From: DAHUYF01 sp035623985 | Lineage (GTDB): Bacteria; Pseudomonadota; Alphaproteobacteria; ATCC43930; CGMCC-115725 | Reading direction: 5' to 3' | Length of the DNA stretch: 64,000 nucleotides | Assembly: GCA_035623985.1 (NCBI GenBank) | Contig: DASPSJ010000001.1 | Coordinates: 17,378 to 81,377, forward strand | Part shown: piece by piece, positions 32,310 to 43,692 of the stretch | How positions within the stretch are numbered: position 1 is the stretch's first letter | Layout: each line of letters opens with the position of its first letter | Made by a program: the position numbers and the translations under genes | Notes under the pieces: model-generated | Told to the model about the DNA's origin: nothing | The model's input: only the letters and a program-made list of their open reading frames with translations | Database searches by the model: none

Positions 32310-34286
32310 TCAAGGCTCGGCGTGGAAATGGTCATAGATCCGTTGCGCGACCGCCTTGCTGATGCCCTCTACTCGTTCGAGATCAGCGAGGCCGGCGCGG
32401 GCGACGCCGCGGGCCGAGCCGAAATGGTGCAGCAGCGCCTTCTTGCGTCGCGCACCGATGCCGGCGATCTCGTCGAGCGGCGACGTGCCGATCACCTTGG
32501 CGCGGCGCGCGCGGTGGGTCCCGATGGCGAAGCGATGCGCCTCGTCGCGCAAGCGTTGAAGATAGTAGAGCACGGGATCCTTGGGCTCGAGGCTGAAGGG
32601 CTCGCGCTCCGGCCGGAAGAAGCGCTCGCGCCCGGCATTGCGCTCCGGTCCTTTGGCGATCGCCACCAGCGGGACGTCGTCGATGCCGAGATCGACCAGC
32701 GCCTGCTGCGCCGCGGAAAGCTGGCCTGCGCCGCCGTCGACGAGCAGCAGATCGGGCCAAGTGCCGCGCTCGCGCGTCGGATCCTCTTTGAGGGCGCGGG
32801 CGAAGCGGCGCCGCAGCACCTCGCGCATCATGGCGTAATCGTCGCCCGCCGCCGCCCGGCCGGCGTCGGGCTCGGCCGCAGCCTCGATCGCGGCAGCAAG
32901 GCTGTCTTCTCCCGCAGGTTTGGCGGCGCCCTCGCCACGGATCGTGAATTTCCGATAAGCGCTCTTGATGAAGCCCTCCGGTCCGGCGACGATCATCGCT
33001 CCCACCGGATGACTGCCCTGGATATGGCTGTTGTCATAGACTTCGATGCGTTGAGGCGGCGCGTCGAGGCCGAATGCCTGCGCCACGCCTTCCAGCAGTT
33101 TCTGCTGGGTGGCGCTTTCCGACAGCCGCCGTCCCAACGCTTCGCGGGCGTTGAGGAGCGCATGGTCTATCAGCTTGCGCTTGTCGCCGCGTTGCGGCAC
33201 GACGAGTTCGACCCTGCCACCGGCCTGGGCCGAGAGCGCTTCCTCGAGCAACGCGCGCTCGGCCGGCGCGTGGCTCAGCAGGATGAAACCGGGCGGCGGC
33301 TTGTTCTCGTAAAACTGGCCGAGGAAGGAGCCGAGCACCTCCTCGACCGGCATTTGCCGGTCATGGCTGGGGAAATAGGCGCGGTTGCCCCAATTCTGGC
33401 CGCCGCGATAGAAGAACACCTGGATGCAGGTATGCCCGCCCGCCTGGTGCGCGGCGACGATGTCAGCATCGGCGATACCTTCGATCGAGATGTCCTGGCG
33501 ACCCTGGATCTGGGTCAGCGCGCGGATGCGGTCGCGGACCCGCGCGGCGGCCTCGAAGTCGAGCACATCGGCCAGCGCCTGCATATGCAGCGCCAACCGC
33601 TCCTGGACCTCGTGGCTGCGGCCAGAGAGGAAGCCGCGCGCCTCGTTGATCAGGCGGTCATATCCCGGCTTGTCGATGCGCCCGACGCAAGGGGCGCTGC
33701 AGCGCTTGATCTGATAGAGGAGGCAAGGGCGGGTGCGGCTGGCAAAGATGCTATCGCTGCACGAGCGCAGCAGGAAGGCGCGCTGCAGGGCGATGATGGT
33801 GCGCGCGACGGCCCCGGCTGAAGCGAACGGACCGAAATAGTCGCCAGGTGCCGTGCGCGCGCCGCGATGCTTGATGATCTGGGGAAAATCGTGATTGCCG
33901 GTGAGATGAATATAGGGAAACGATTTATCATCACGCAACAATACATTGTAGCGGGGCATCAGCCGCTTGATCAGATTGTTCTCGAGCAGCAGCGCCTCGA
34001 CCTCGGTGTGCGTGATCACCACTTCCATCGCCCGCGTTTCGGCCACCATACGGCGCAGCCGGTTCGAAAGATTGGCGGGGTGGGTATAGTGGGCGACGCG
34101 GGCCTTGAGGCTGCGCGCCTTGCCGACGTAAAGCGCGTCGCCCCTGGCATCGAGCATGCGGTAGACGCCGGGACCAGCCGGCATGGTGCGCAGGGCGACG
34201 CGGATCGCCTCCACGCCGCGCGCCTGTCCACTGCCGGCCAGGGCCGCCATGTCTTGCTGGGAAGCGCCTTCGTCAAGCTCGGTCAT
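32310..34286 (-). CDS. uvrC: Excinuclease ABC subunit C
   Basis: UvrC makes both incisions in nucleotide excision repair after UvrB loads on the lesion. The 658-residue protein has an N-terminal GIY-YIG nuclease (GVYRMLDARGDALYVGKA, about 39-56), a cysteine-rich stretch (RPCLLYQIKRCSAPCVGRI), a UvrB-interaction motif (EVQERLALHMQALADVLDFEAAARVRDRI), the RNase H-like domain (IEVYDNSHIQGSHPVGAM, LLVDGGAGQL) and tandem HhH motifs at the C-terminus. The ATG at 34286 gives a 38-residue lead before the nuclease. An AT-rich region containing a likely promoter lies upstream. Confidence 0.96.
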   Translation of the reverse strand: MTELDEGASQQDMAALAGSGQARGVEAIRVALRTMPAGPGVYRMLDARGDALYVGKARSLKARVAHYTHPANLSNRLRRMVAETRAMEVVITHTEVEALLLENNLIKRLMPRYNVLLRDDKSFPYIHLTGNHDFPQIIKHRGARTAPGDYFGPFASAGAVARTIIALQRAFLLRSCSDSIFASRTRPCLLYQIKRCSAPCVGRIDKPGYDRLINEARGFLSGRSHEVQERLALHMQALADVLDFEAAARVRDRIRALTQIQGRQDISIEGIADADIVAAHQAGGHTCIQVFFYRGGQNWGNRAYFPSHDRQMPVEEVLGSFLGQFYENKPPPGFILLSHAPAERALLEEALSAQAGGRVELVVPQRGDKRKLIDHALLNAREALGRRLSESATQQKLLEGVAQAFGLDAPPQRIEVYDNSHIQGSHPVGAMIVAGPEGFIKSAYRKFTIRGEGAAKPAGEDSLAAAIEAAAEPDAGRAAAGDDYAMMREVLRRRFARALKEDPTRERGTWPDLLLVDGGAGQLSAAQQALVDLGIDDVPLVAIAKGPERNAGRERFFRPEREPFSLEPKDPVLYYLQRLRDEAHRFAIGTHRARRAKVIGTSPLDEIAGIGARRKKALLHHFGSARGVARAGLADLERVEGISKAVAQRIYDHFHAEP

Positions 34287-34583
34287 GGCTATTCAATCGG
34301 TCCGCCGCGGATATCCACGGCAGATGTGGACAAAACTGTCGAAAACCTGCTGCCACATGACTGCTATGCGCGTTAAACCTAGGGTTTCAGCTCTTTGTCT
34401 AAAAAATAGGCATTTTTACTAAGATATTGAATTAATTAAATTTTTTTCGTGTCAAGTGTAAATCGCGTGTAACAATTCATGGTCACATCTTCATATTCCC
34501 GTCATAACGGTTCCATCGAAAGACCTGTGAACAACTGACCGAGGGAGTGGTTTCGTTTGGCAAATCTCCACCAGTTAAAGCAC
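34287..34583. other. AT-rich intergenic gap between uvrC and folB
   Basis: This 297-base gap has no credible gene. Positions 34381-34500 are only about 31% GC (37 of 120) in a chromosome near two-thirds GC, including a TTGAATTAATTAAATTTTTT run. It holds near-matches to the DnaA box: TGTGGACAA (34325-34333, eight of nine), ATATCCACG (34311-34319, seven of nine) and TGTGAACAA (34526-34534, seven of nine). It also holds a short dyad AAACC-TAG-GGTTT (34375-34387). It probably contains the uvrC promoter. Confidence 0.6.
34427..34455 (-). promoter_or_regulatory. Possible uvrC promoter
   Basis: On the minus strand a perfect TTGACA (34455-34450) is followed, with 18-base spacing, by TTCAAT (34431-34426), four of six -10 matches. 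It would give a leader of about 130 bases before uvrC. No LexA-box (Rhizobiales GTTC-N7-GTTC type) is evident. Confidence 0.3.
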
Positions 34584-35003
34584 TTACGGAAGATGGTTAA
34601 TGCGTTCTATCTCGATGCCGACGCTCGCGACATCGGGGTAGACCTCGAGCTTCTCGATTCGCACGCGCGCAACGCGGATGCGGGCATCAGCGAGGCACAT
34701 CTCGGCAATGCGTTCGGCCAGGGTCTCTAGCAGGTTGACGTGACCGCCCGCGGCAAGCCGGCGGATGCCGCTGACGATTTCGTCGTAGCAGACGACGTTG
34801 CGCAGATCGTCGGCGATCGGCTCCTCCTCCTCGCGCGCGGCGAGATCGAGATTGATGCGCACGCGCTGGCGCGTGCCGCGCTCGTGGCGGAAGACGCCGA
34901 TCTCGCAGTGCAGCACGAGATCGCGGACGAGAATCCGACGGAAACCGGCGGTCTTGCCGCCATCAAAAGCGCGGCCGGCGGGACGGAGATCGGTGTCGCT
35001 CAT
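34584..35003 (-). CDS. folB: Dihydroneopterin aldolase
   Basis: FolB cleaves dihydroneopterin to 6-hydroxymethyl-dihydropterin in folate synthesis. The 139-residue protein has the FolB pattern: RRILVRDLVLHCEIGVFRHER, RVRINLDL, NVVCYDEIVSGIRRLA, HVNLLETLAERIAEMCL and the catalytic-lysine strand VRIEKLEVYPDVASVGIEIER. The N-terminus carries a short extra segment of about 20 residues. It is nine bases after a FolM-like SDR gene, so the two pterin genes are probably co-transcribed. Confidence 0.92.
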   Translation of the reverse strand: MSDTDLRPAGRAFDGGKTAGFRRILVRDLVLHCEIGVFRHERGTRQRVRINLDLAAREEEEPIADDLRNVVCYDEIVSGIRRLAAGGHVNLLETLAERIAEMCLADARIRVARVRIEKLEVYPDVASVGIEIERINHLP

Positions 35004-35012
35004 GATCGCTTT

Positions 35013-35789
35013 CTATTCCTCCACCGCCCGGTCCGCGGAGGCTTGTGCCCAGCCGAGATGTTGGCCGCCGTCGAGAGCGATCATCTGACCGGTCATGGCC
35101 GGCGCCGACAAGATGAATCGCACGGCGGCGGCGATCTCTTCCGGGGTGGTGCCGCGCTGGAGCGGCATCGTTGCCTGTTGACGGCGGAACTGAAGCTCGC
35201 TCTGGCGCTGGCTCGGCAGGGTAGGGCCGGGACCGATGCCGTTGACGCGAATGCGCGGCGCCAAGGCCAGCGCCAGGCTCTGCGTCAGGCACCACAGCGC
35301 CGCCTTGCTCAAGGTATAGGAGATGAAATAAGGCGTCAGGTTCCAGACGCGCTCATCGAGAATGTTGACGATGACGCCGTCGGCCGCCGCCGGCAGGGCG
35401 CGCGCGAAATGCTGCATCAGCACGAAAGGGGCGCGCAAGTTGGCCTCGAGATGCCGGTCCCAGCTCGCGCGCGTTGCGTCGAGCGCGGTATCGTTCTCGA
35501 AGACCGAAGCATTGTTCACCAGCAGGCCGAGGGGCCCCAGCGCCTCGCCTGCGCGCGGCAACAGCGTCTCGACCTCCACTTCGCGCGTGAGGTCGGCGGC
35601 GATAGCAATGGCACGACCGCCTCTCGCGGCAATCTCCTGCACCACCGCTTCCGCCTCGGCGCGCGAGCGGCGGTAATGCACCGCCACCGCCCAGCCCTCG
35701 CCGCCCAGCATCAGCGCAATGGCGCGGCCGATACGCCTGCCGCCGCCGGTCACCAGTGCCGCCTTCGGATAGGCCGGGCTTGCAATCAT
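35013..35789 (-). CDS. SDR family oxidoreductase, pteridine reductase (FolM)-like
   Basis: This 258-residue SDR has the TGGGRRIGRA cofactor motif with the extra arginine seen in pteridine reductases and FolM (dihydromonapterin reductase), HYRRSRAEAEA for NADPH binding, LVNNASVFENDT, YTLSKAALW with Tyr-xxx-Lys, and GIGPGPTLPS. Location directly before folB supports a pterin substrate. It abuts uvrB with no gap: the uvrB stop and this ATG are adjacent in one transcriptional direction. Activity on dihydropterin or monapterin is likely but not proven by sequence. Confidence 0.85.
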   Translation of the reverse strand: MIASPAYPKAALVTGGGRRIGRAIALMLGGEGWAVAVHYRRSRAEAEAVVQEIAARGGRAIAIAADLTREVEVETLLPRAGEALGPLGLLVNNASVFENDTALDATRASWDRHLEANLRAPFVLMQHFARALPAAADGVIVNILDERVWNLTPYFISYTLSKAALWCLTQSLALALAPRIRVNGIGPGPTLPSQRQSELQFRRQQATMPLQRGTTPEEIAAAVRFILSAPAMTGQMIALDGGQHLGWAQASADRAVEE

Positions 35790-37949
<2,160 letters not shown>

Positions 37950-38232
37950 GCCGCTAAGATAAAGGCTGCGCCCCAGGGACGCCAGAGGACCCTTGCACGC
38001 TGCGGCATATGACGGGAGGAGCGCCCGGCAACCCCAGGCGACCCGAGACCGCGGCGAGCAAGAATATATGGACGTCCGGTGATCGGCGGTTTCTTTGTTT
38101 CCTTTTCCGCGCCTGGGATGAAATGCCGAAAACCGCGCAATTCATTGCCCGACCTTCGCGCGACGCGGTTGCGCGACGCGGGTCTTGGCATTAGCTTAGG
38201 CGCTGTCACCCTCCAATTCCGGTAGCGTCACC

Positions 38233-39435
38233 ATGCCTTTTCTCGCCGACCGCCTGTCGCGCATCAAGCCGTCCGCGACCCTCGCCATGACCAAGCTGGC
38301 GCTGGAGATGAAAGCGGCCGGCCGCGACGTCATCAGCCTCAGCGCCGGCGAGCCGGATTTCGACACGCCCGAGAACATTCGCGCGGCGGCGATTCGCGCC
38401 ATCCAGTCCGGCCAGACGCGCTACACCGCGGTCGACGGCACGCCGGAGCTGAAAAAGGCGGTCGCCGCCAAATTCAAGCGCGAGAACGGCCTCGACTACG
38501 CGCCGGCGCAGATCATCGTCGGCACCGGCGGCAAGCAGGTGCTGTTCAACGCGCTGCTGGCGACGCTGAACCCGGACGATGAGGTGGTCATTCCGGCGCC
38601 CTATTGGGTCTCCTATCCCGATATCGTGCTGGTCGCCGAGGGCACGCCGGTGGCGGTGCAATGTCCGCAGAACAACGGCTTCAAGATACGCGCCGAGGAT
38701 CTCGAAGAGGCGATCACGCGCAAGACCAAATGGCTCATCCTCAACTCGCCCTCCAACCCGACCGGCGCGGCCTATACCGCGGCGGAGCTGCGCGCGCTCG
38801 CCGACGTGCTGCTGCGCCATCCCGATGTCTGGGTGCTGGCCGACGACATGTACGAGCATCTGGTCTATGACGATTTCAAGTTCACCACCATCGCGCAGAT
38901 CGAGCCGAAGCTCTATCCGCGCACGCTGACCTTGAACGGCGTCTCCAAGGCCTATTGCATGACCGGCTGGCGCATCGGCTTTGCCGGCGGCCCAACGGAA
39001 CTGATCAAGGCGATGACGACGCTGCAGTCGCAATCGACCTCGAATCCGAGTTCGATCAGCCAGGCGGCGTCGGTCGAGGCGCTGAACGGGCCGAAGGACT
39101 TCATCCCCAAGCACAATGCCAGCTTCAAGGCGCGGCGCGACCTGGTGGTGGAGCTGCTGAACCGCGCCCCGGGCCTGTATTGCCCGCGGCCGGAGGGCGC
39201 GTTCTATGTCTATCCCTCCTGCGCCGGGACGATCGGCAAGCGCACGCCCAAAGGCAAGGTGATCGAGAACGACACGGATTTCGTCGAGTATCTCCTCGAG
39301 GCCGAAGGTGTGGCGGTGGTGCAGGGCGTGGCCTTCGGCCTCTCGCCGCATTTCCGTATCTCCTACGCGACCTCGACCGAGGCGCTCACCGAGGCGTGCA
39401 AGCGCATCCAGCGCGCCTGCGCCGCGCTCAAGTGA
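38233..39435 (+). CDS. Class I aspartate aminotransferase (pyridoxal phosphate-dependent)
   Basis: This 400-residue subgroup I-gamma-type aminotransferase begins MPFLADRLSRIKPSATLAM, standard for alphaproteobacterial AatA. It has ISLSAGEPDFDTPENI, TRYTAVDGTPELKKAV, NAL..., LILNSPSNPTGAAYT and the PLP lysine in LNGVSKAYCMTGWRIGFA. The arginine in ISYATS-preceding FRISYA contacts the carboxylate. It likely interconverts aspartate and oxaloacetate; prephenate activity is known for relatives. The upstream 283 bases (37950-38232), shared with divergent uvrB, show no clear promoter. A GNAT gene follows one base after the stop. Confidence 0.93.
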   Translation: MPFLADRLSRIKPSATLAMTKLALEMKAAGRDVISLSAGEPDFDTPENIRAAAIRAIQSGQTRYTAVDGTPELKKAVAAKFKRENGLDYAPAQIIVGTGGKQVLFNALLATLNPDDEVVIPAPYWVSYPDIVLVAEGTPVAVQCPQNNGFKIRAEDLEEAITRKTKWLILNSPSNPTGAAYTAAELRALADVLLRHPDVWVLADDMYEHLVYDDFKFTTIAQIEPKLYPRTLTLNGVSKAYCMTGWRIGFAGGPTELIKAMTTLQSQSTSNPSSISQAASVEALNGPKDFIPKHNASFKARRDLVVELLNRAPGLYCPRPEGAFYVYPSCAGTIGKRTPKGKVIENDTDFVEYLLEAEGVAVVQGVAFGLSPHFRISYATSTEALTEACKRIQRACAALK

Positions 39436-39436
39436 G

Positions 39437-39880
39437 GTGATCCGGCGCGCCCGCGCCGACGAGGTCGCCTGGATTGCCGCGACGATCGCCGCCGCCTTCA
39501 GTGTCTATGTCCCGCGGATGGGCCGGCTGCCCGCGCCGATGACCGCCGATCACGGCGCGCTGGTCGCTGCGGGCGAGGTGCATGTGCTGGAGGAGGCTGG
39601 CGGGCGGCTCGGCCTCATCGTGCAGCGCGCCGCCGCCGACCATCTCTACATCGACATCCTGGCGGTAGCACCCGAGGCGCAGCACCGGGGCGTCGGCCGG
39701 CGGCTGCTGGATTTTGCCGAGGCCGAAGCGCGCCGACTCGGCCTGCCGACGCTTCGGCTCTTCACCAACGCCAGCATGACCGAAAATCTGCGCTTCTATC
39801 CTCGGCTCGGCTTTCGTCCGATTGCGGCCCGCGTCGAGGACGGCTTCGATCGCATCTATTTCGAGAAGCGTCTCACCTGA
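39437..39880 (+). CDS. GNAT family N-acetyltransferase
   Basis: This 147-residue acetyl-CoA-dependent acyltransferase has the GNAT core: beta4 DHLYIDILAVAPEAQHRGVGRRLLDFAEAEARRLG with the acetyl-CoA pyrophosphate loop (QHRGVG), then LRLFTNASMTENLRFYPRLGF. The start is GTG at 39437, one base after the aminotransferase stop; no ATG fits. The substrate is unknown. Coupled translation with the aminotransferase is likely. Confidence 0.85.
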   Translation: MIRRARADEVAWIAATIAAAFSVYVPRMGRLPAPMTADHGALVAAGEVHVLEEAGGRLGLIVQRAAADHLYIDILAVAPEAQHRGVGRRLLDFAEAEARRLGLPTLRLFTNASMTENLRFYPRLGFRPIAARVEDGFDRIYFEKRLT

Positions 39881-40051
39881 AACGCTTCTATGCGATTTGC
39901 ATAGCGATCAGGCAGCATCCGCGGCGGAATTTCCATTGCGCCGCGATGACGGTCGCGCGAGCATGGCTGCTCTGAAGAGGCGTCGCCCGGGGGCGTGGCA
40001 GTCTCTCGCGCGCCGGCAACGATGTCCGCTCTGGACGGGATGGAGGCGTGC

Positions 40052-42082
40052 ATGACCGACAGATCCGCCGGACCGCGCTGCGTCGCGCTGGTCGGGCCCT
40101 ACCTCTCGGGCAAGACCAGCCTGCTCGAGGCGCTGCTCTTCGCCAGCGGCACGACCCACCGCCGCGGCACCGCCAAGGACGGCAACACGGTCGGCGACCA
40201 TAGCGCTGAGGCGCGGGCGCGGCAGATGTCGACGGAACTCAACGTCGCCGCCGCTGGTTTTCTCGGCGATCCCTGGATCATCCTCGATTGCCCGGGATCG
40301 GTCGAACTCGCCTGGGAGGCACAAAACTCCCTCTTGGCCGCCGACGTGGCGGTCGTGGTCTGCGAGCCGGAAACGGAGCGGGTCCTCACTTTGAGCCCGC
40401 TCTTCAAGTTTCTGGACGACCACCAGATCCCGCACATGGTCTTCATCAACAAGATGGACACCGCCAGCGCGCGCGTCAGCGAGGTACTGGCGGCGCTGCA
40501 ATCGGTGTCGCAGAGGCCGCTGGTGCTGCGCCAGGTGCCGTTGCCCGATCCCGAGGGCAAGACGATCGGCTACGTCGATCTCGTCAGCGAACGCGCCTAC
40601 AAGTACCGGCCCGGCCAAGCTTCCGATCTCATCAAGCTGCCCGACGACGTGCTCGAGGAAGAGCGGGTGACGCGCGCCGGCCTGATCGAGAAGCTCGCCG
40701 ATTTCGACGACAAGCTGCTGGAGCAATTGCTCGAGGACGTGCAGCCTTCGAAGGATGAGATCTACCGCCACCTGACGCAGAATTTGAGCGCCGATCGCAT
40801 CGTGCCCGTCTTCCTCGGCTCGGCGCTGCTGGATCACGGCGTGCGTCGCTTGTGGAAGGCGCTACGCCACGAGACGCCCGGCGTGGCGCAGGCCGCCGCT
40901 CGGCTGGGGCTTCCCGCCCAGAGCAAGGAAACAGTGGCGCAGGTGATCAAGACCTATCACGCGCCGCATTCCGGCAAACTGTCCCTGGCTCGCATCTGGA
41001 GCGGCCAGGTGACCGACGGCATGAGCCTCGGCGGCGTGCGCGTCGCCGGCGTCCTGCGCCTCACGGGCGCGCATCAGGAGAAGCTCGCCGCCGCCCAGGC
41101 GGGCGACGTCGTGGCGCTGGCGCGCATGGAAGGCGTTCTCACCGGCGCGGTGCTGGCCACCGGCACGGCCCCGCAGCTACCGCGGCCGCCGCTGCCGAAA
41201 CCGGTCTATGGCTTGGCGCTCGCCGCCGAGAAACGCGCCGACGACGTCAAGCTGACGCCCATGATCGCCAAGCTCATCGAAGAGGATCCGACGCTTCATC
41301 TTGAGCAGAATGCCGAGCTGCAGGAGATGGTGCTGTGGGGCCAAGGCGACATCCACCTGCAGATCGCCATAGACCGGCTGCGCAACAAGTACAATCTGCC
41401 GGTGACCGCGCGCAAGCCGCAAGTGCCTTACAAGGAGACGATCCGCAAGGGTACGGCGCAGCATGCGCGCTTCAAGCGCCAGTCGGGCGGCCACGGCCAG
41501 TTCGCTGACATCCAGATCGAGGTGAAACCGTTGCCGCGCGGCACCGGCCACACCTTTATCGATGCGGTGGTGGGCGGCGCCATCCCGCGCAACTACATCC
41601 CGGCGGTGGAGGACGGCGTCAACGATTTCCTGCGCCATGGACCCTTGGGTTTCCCGGTGGTGGACGTGTCGGTGACCCTGGTCACAGGCCAGTTCCATGC
41701 CGTCGACAGCTCGGACCAGGCCTTCAAGACCTGCGCCCGTATGGCGATGAGCGAAGCCATGCCGAAATGCGATCCGGTGCTGCTCGAGCCCATCCACCAT
41801 GTCGACATCTCGGTGCCGAACGCCTTCACCTCGCGCGTGCAGCGGGTTATCTCTGGCCGGCGCGGCCAGATCCTCGGCTATGACGCCAAGCCCGGCTGGG
41901 ATGGTTGGGACGTGGTGACGTCGCAACTGCCGCAGGCCGAGTTGCACGACCTCATCGTCGAGCTGCGTTCGGTCACCTTGGGGGTCGCGACCTATACTGA
42001 CCGCTTCGACCATCTGCAGGAGCTCACCGGCAAGCTCGCGGAGCGGGCGATGGCGGGGCGCGGCGAGCAGGCGGCGCAGTAA
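40052..42082 (+). CDS. EF-G-like translation factor paralogue with degenerate GTPase motifs
   Basis: This 676-residue protein has EF-G domain order I-V. The G1 loop is GPYLSGKT (15-22) rather than AHIDAGKT. The switch I RGITI is absent (ARARQMSTELNVAAA). G3 is DCPGSVELAWEA, with serine where translational GTPases have the catalytic histidine of DTPGH. G4 NKMD (133-136) is intact. Domains II-V are well conserved, including FKRQSGGHGQFADIQIEV and GYDAKPGW near the domain V loop. Such paralogues are frequent in alphaproteobacteria and annotated as elongation factor G. GTP binding is likely; fast hydrolysis is doubtful. The start at 40052 has TGGAGG upstream. Confidence 0.9.
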   Translation: MTDRSAGPRCVALVGPYLSGKTSLLEALLFASGTTHRRGTAKDGNTVGDHSAEARARQMSTELNVAAAGFLGDPWIILDCPGSVELAWEAQNSLLAADVAVVVCEPETERVLTLSPLFKFLDDHQIPHMVFINKMDTASARVSEVLAALQSVSQRPLVLRQVPLPDPEGKTIGYVDLVSERAYKYRPGQASDLIKLPDDVLEEERVTRAGLIEKLADFDDKLLEQLLEDVQPSKDEIYRHLTQNLSADRIVPVFLGSALLDHGVRRLWKALRHETPGVAQAAARLGLPAQSKETVAQVIKTYHAPHSGKLSLARIWSGQVTDGMSLGGVRVAGVLRLTGAHQEKLAAAQAGDVVALARMEGVLTGAVLATGTAPQLPRPPLPKPVYGLALAAEKRADDVKLTPMIAKLIEEDPTLHLEQNAELQEMVLWGQGDIHLQIAIDRLRNKYNLPVTARKPQVPYKETIRKGTAQHARFKRQSGGHGQFADIQIEVKPLPRGTGHTFIDAVVGGAIPRNYIPAVEDGVNDFLRHGPLGFPVVDVSVTLVTGQFHAVDSSDQAFKTCARMAMSEAMPKCDPVLLEPIHHVDISVPNAFTSRVQRVISGRRGQILGYDAKPGWDGWDVVTSQLPQAELHDLIVELRSVTLGVATYTDRFDHLQELTGKLAERAMAGRGEQAAQ

Positions 42083-42203
42083 CCTTCTTACGCCGCGAGC
42101 GAACCTCCCGTTGCGGCCTGCCATCGCGCGAGCGTGATTTGCGCCTCCCTCCGACGGGCGCTATCTGGCGCGTCAAGGGTCGACAGGCGACGAGGAGAGC
42201 ATC

Positions 42204-43172
42204 ATGTTGATCAGGCGCAAGCGCGGCTGGGAGCTGCGCGAGAGCGAGGCCACCCCTGAGGCGCTGTTCCGCGATCGCCGTCGCATCGTGCAGGCGATGG
42301 GCATGGGCGCGCTGGTGGTTGCCGCGGCGCCGAGCAGCGGCGTGCTCGCCGCGACGCCTCCGGCCGATCCCTCCGCCGGCCTCTATCCCGCCAAGCGCAA
42401 CGAGCGCTACACCCTCGATCGGCCGATCACCGACGAGAAGCTCGCCACCACCTACAACAATTTCTACGAATACGGCTCGCAGAAGACGATTGCCGAGGAT
42501 GCGCAGGAACTGCCGATTCGGCCGTGGAGCGTGACCATCGACGGAATGGTCGAAAAGCCGATGACGCTCGCCATGGACGATCTTTTGAAGCGCGTCAGCC
42601 TCGAAGAGCGGCTCTACCGCCATCGCTGCGTCGAGGCCTGGTCGATGGCCGTGCCGTGGACCGGCTTCCCGCTGAAGACTCTGGTCGACATGGCGCAGCC
42701 GCTCGGCTCGGCCAAGTATCTGCGCATGGAAACCTTCGAGAATCCGAAAGTCGCCCCGGGCCAGAAGCAGTTCTGGTATCCCTGGCCCTATGTCGAGGGG
42801 GTGACCATGGCCGAGGCGGTCAATGAGCTCGCCTTCCTCGTCACCGGCATGTATGGCAAGCCGGTGCCGCGCCAGGACGGTGCGCCGCTGCGCCTGGCGC
42901 TGCCGTGGAAATACGGCTTCAAATCGATCAAGTCGATTGTGAAATTCACCTTCACCGACAAGCGGCCGGTGAGCTTCTGGGAAAAATTGCAGAGCAGCGA
43001 GTACGGCTTCTGGGCCAATGTGAACCCCGATGTGCCGCATCCGCGCTGGAGCCAGGCGACCGAACGGCTCCTTGGCGGCGACGGACGGCGGCCGACGCTG
43101 CTCTATAACGGCTATGGCGAATACGTCGCTGGACTTTATCAGGGGCTCGAGGGCGAACGCCTGTTCACGTAA
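42204..43172 (+). CDS. msrP: Protein-methionine-sulfoxide reductase, catalytic molybdoenzyme subunit
   Basis: MsrP (YedY) reduces methionine sulfoxide in periplasmic proteins using Mo-molybdopterin. The 322-residue precursor has a Tat-type N-terminus (RRRIVQAMGMGALVVAAAP), the family mark YNNFYEYG, HRCVEAWSMAVPW with the molybdenum-ligand cysteine Cys142, MTLAMDDLLKR, and LRLALPWKYGFKSIKSIVKF. The GAGGAG ribosome-binding site is clear. The membrane haem partner msrQ is not adjacent, so electron supply must come from elsewhere. The Moco synthesis genes at 28-32 kb are its likely cofactor source. Confidence 0.93.
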   Translation: MLIRRKRGWELRESEATPEALFRDRRRIVQAMGMGALVVAAAPSSGVLAATPPADPSAGLYPAKRNERYTLDRPITDEKLATTYNNFYEYGSQKTIAEDAQELPIRPWSVTIDGMVEKPMTLAMDDLLKRVSLEERLYRHRCVEAWSMAVPWTGFPLKTLVDMAQPLGSAKYLRMETFENPKVAPGQKQFWYPWPYVEGVTMAEAVNELAFLVTGMYGKPVPRQDGAPLRLALPWKYGFKSIKSIVKFTFTDKRPVSFWEKLQSSEYGFWANVNPDVPHPRWSQATERLLGGDGRRPTLLYNGYGEYVAGLYQGLEGERLFT

Positions 43173-43452
43173 GCCGTGCCCCCGACGAGTCGGGGATGCA
43201 AAGCGACGAGATCGCCGGGATGGTCTCCTGTGGAGCGGGAAAAGAACGCCGCGCGCGCCGTTTCCTTCTCCTGGGATGAGCCGGAAGAAGCCGCTTTCCG
43301 AGTCGCCGTCGCGGCGTGACGCTCGGCAAAGCGTTTTCCGAAAAAAAGTCGCATGCCGAGGGCGAATAAGGCCGAGTCGCTGCCGTTCTGCGCTTTGCAG
43401 AGCTGTGCCGCACGATTAAGATGCGCGCGGTTTTTCGTCTCGGAGGAACAGG

Positions 43453-43692
43453 ATGCAGGCACGTCTCGGCTTCAGCGTGATCGCCATCGGCTTATTGCTG
43501 TCGGCTTGCGGCAGCACGACCGGCGATCGCGCGGTGAGCGGCGCTGGCATTGGCGCAGCCGCCGGCGCGGTCGGCGGCGCGTTGATCGGTATACCGCTCG
43601 CCGGCGCCGCCGTCGGCGCCGCCGCGGGCGGCGCGATCGGTGCGGCGACGACGCCGTCGCAGGTCGATCTCGGAAAGCCCGTATGGAAGTGA
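43453..43692 (+). CDS. Glycine-zipper lipoprotein
   Basis: This 79-residue protein has a lipoprotein signal (FSVIAIGLLLSAC, Cys18 lipidated). A glycine-zipper domain follows with repeated G-x3-G steps (GAGIGAAAGAVGGALIG, GAAVGAAAGGAIGAA), then a short TPSQVDLGKPVWK tail. Such zippers pack into membranes or oligomerise, as in YMGG/SlyB-like proteins. GGAGGAACAGG precedes the ATG. It stands alone; the 280-base upstream gap (43173-43452) holds a hairpin CCCCGA/TCGGGG at 43180-43195 after msrP and otherwise nothing recognised. Confidence 0.85.
   Translation: MQARLGFSVIAIGLLLSACGSTTGDRAVSGAGIGAAAGAVGGALIGIPLAGAAVGAAAGGAIGAATTPSQVDLGKPVWK

Noticed and set aside
34287..34583. Calling this gap a confirmed replication origin
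   Set aside because: No perfect DnaA box, no usual oriC neighbour, and no GC-skew analysis possible within the window; kept only as an observation.
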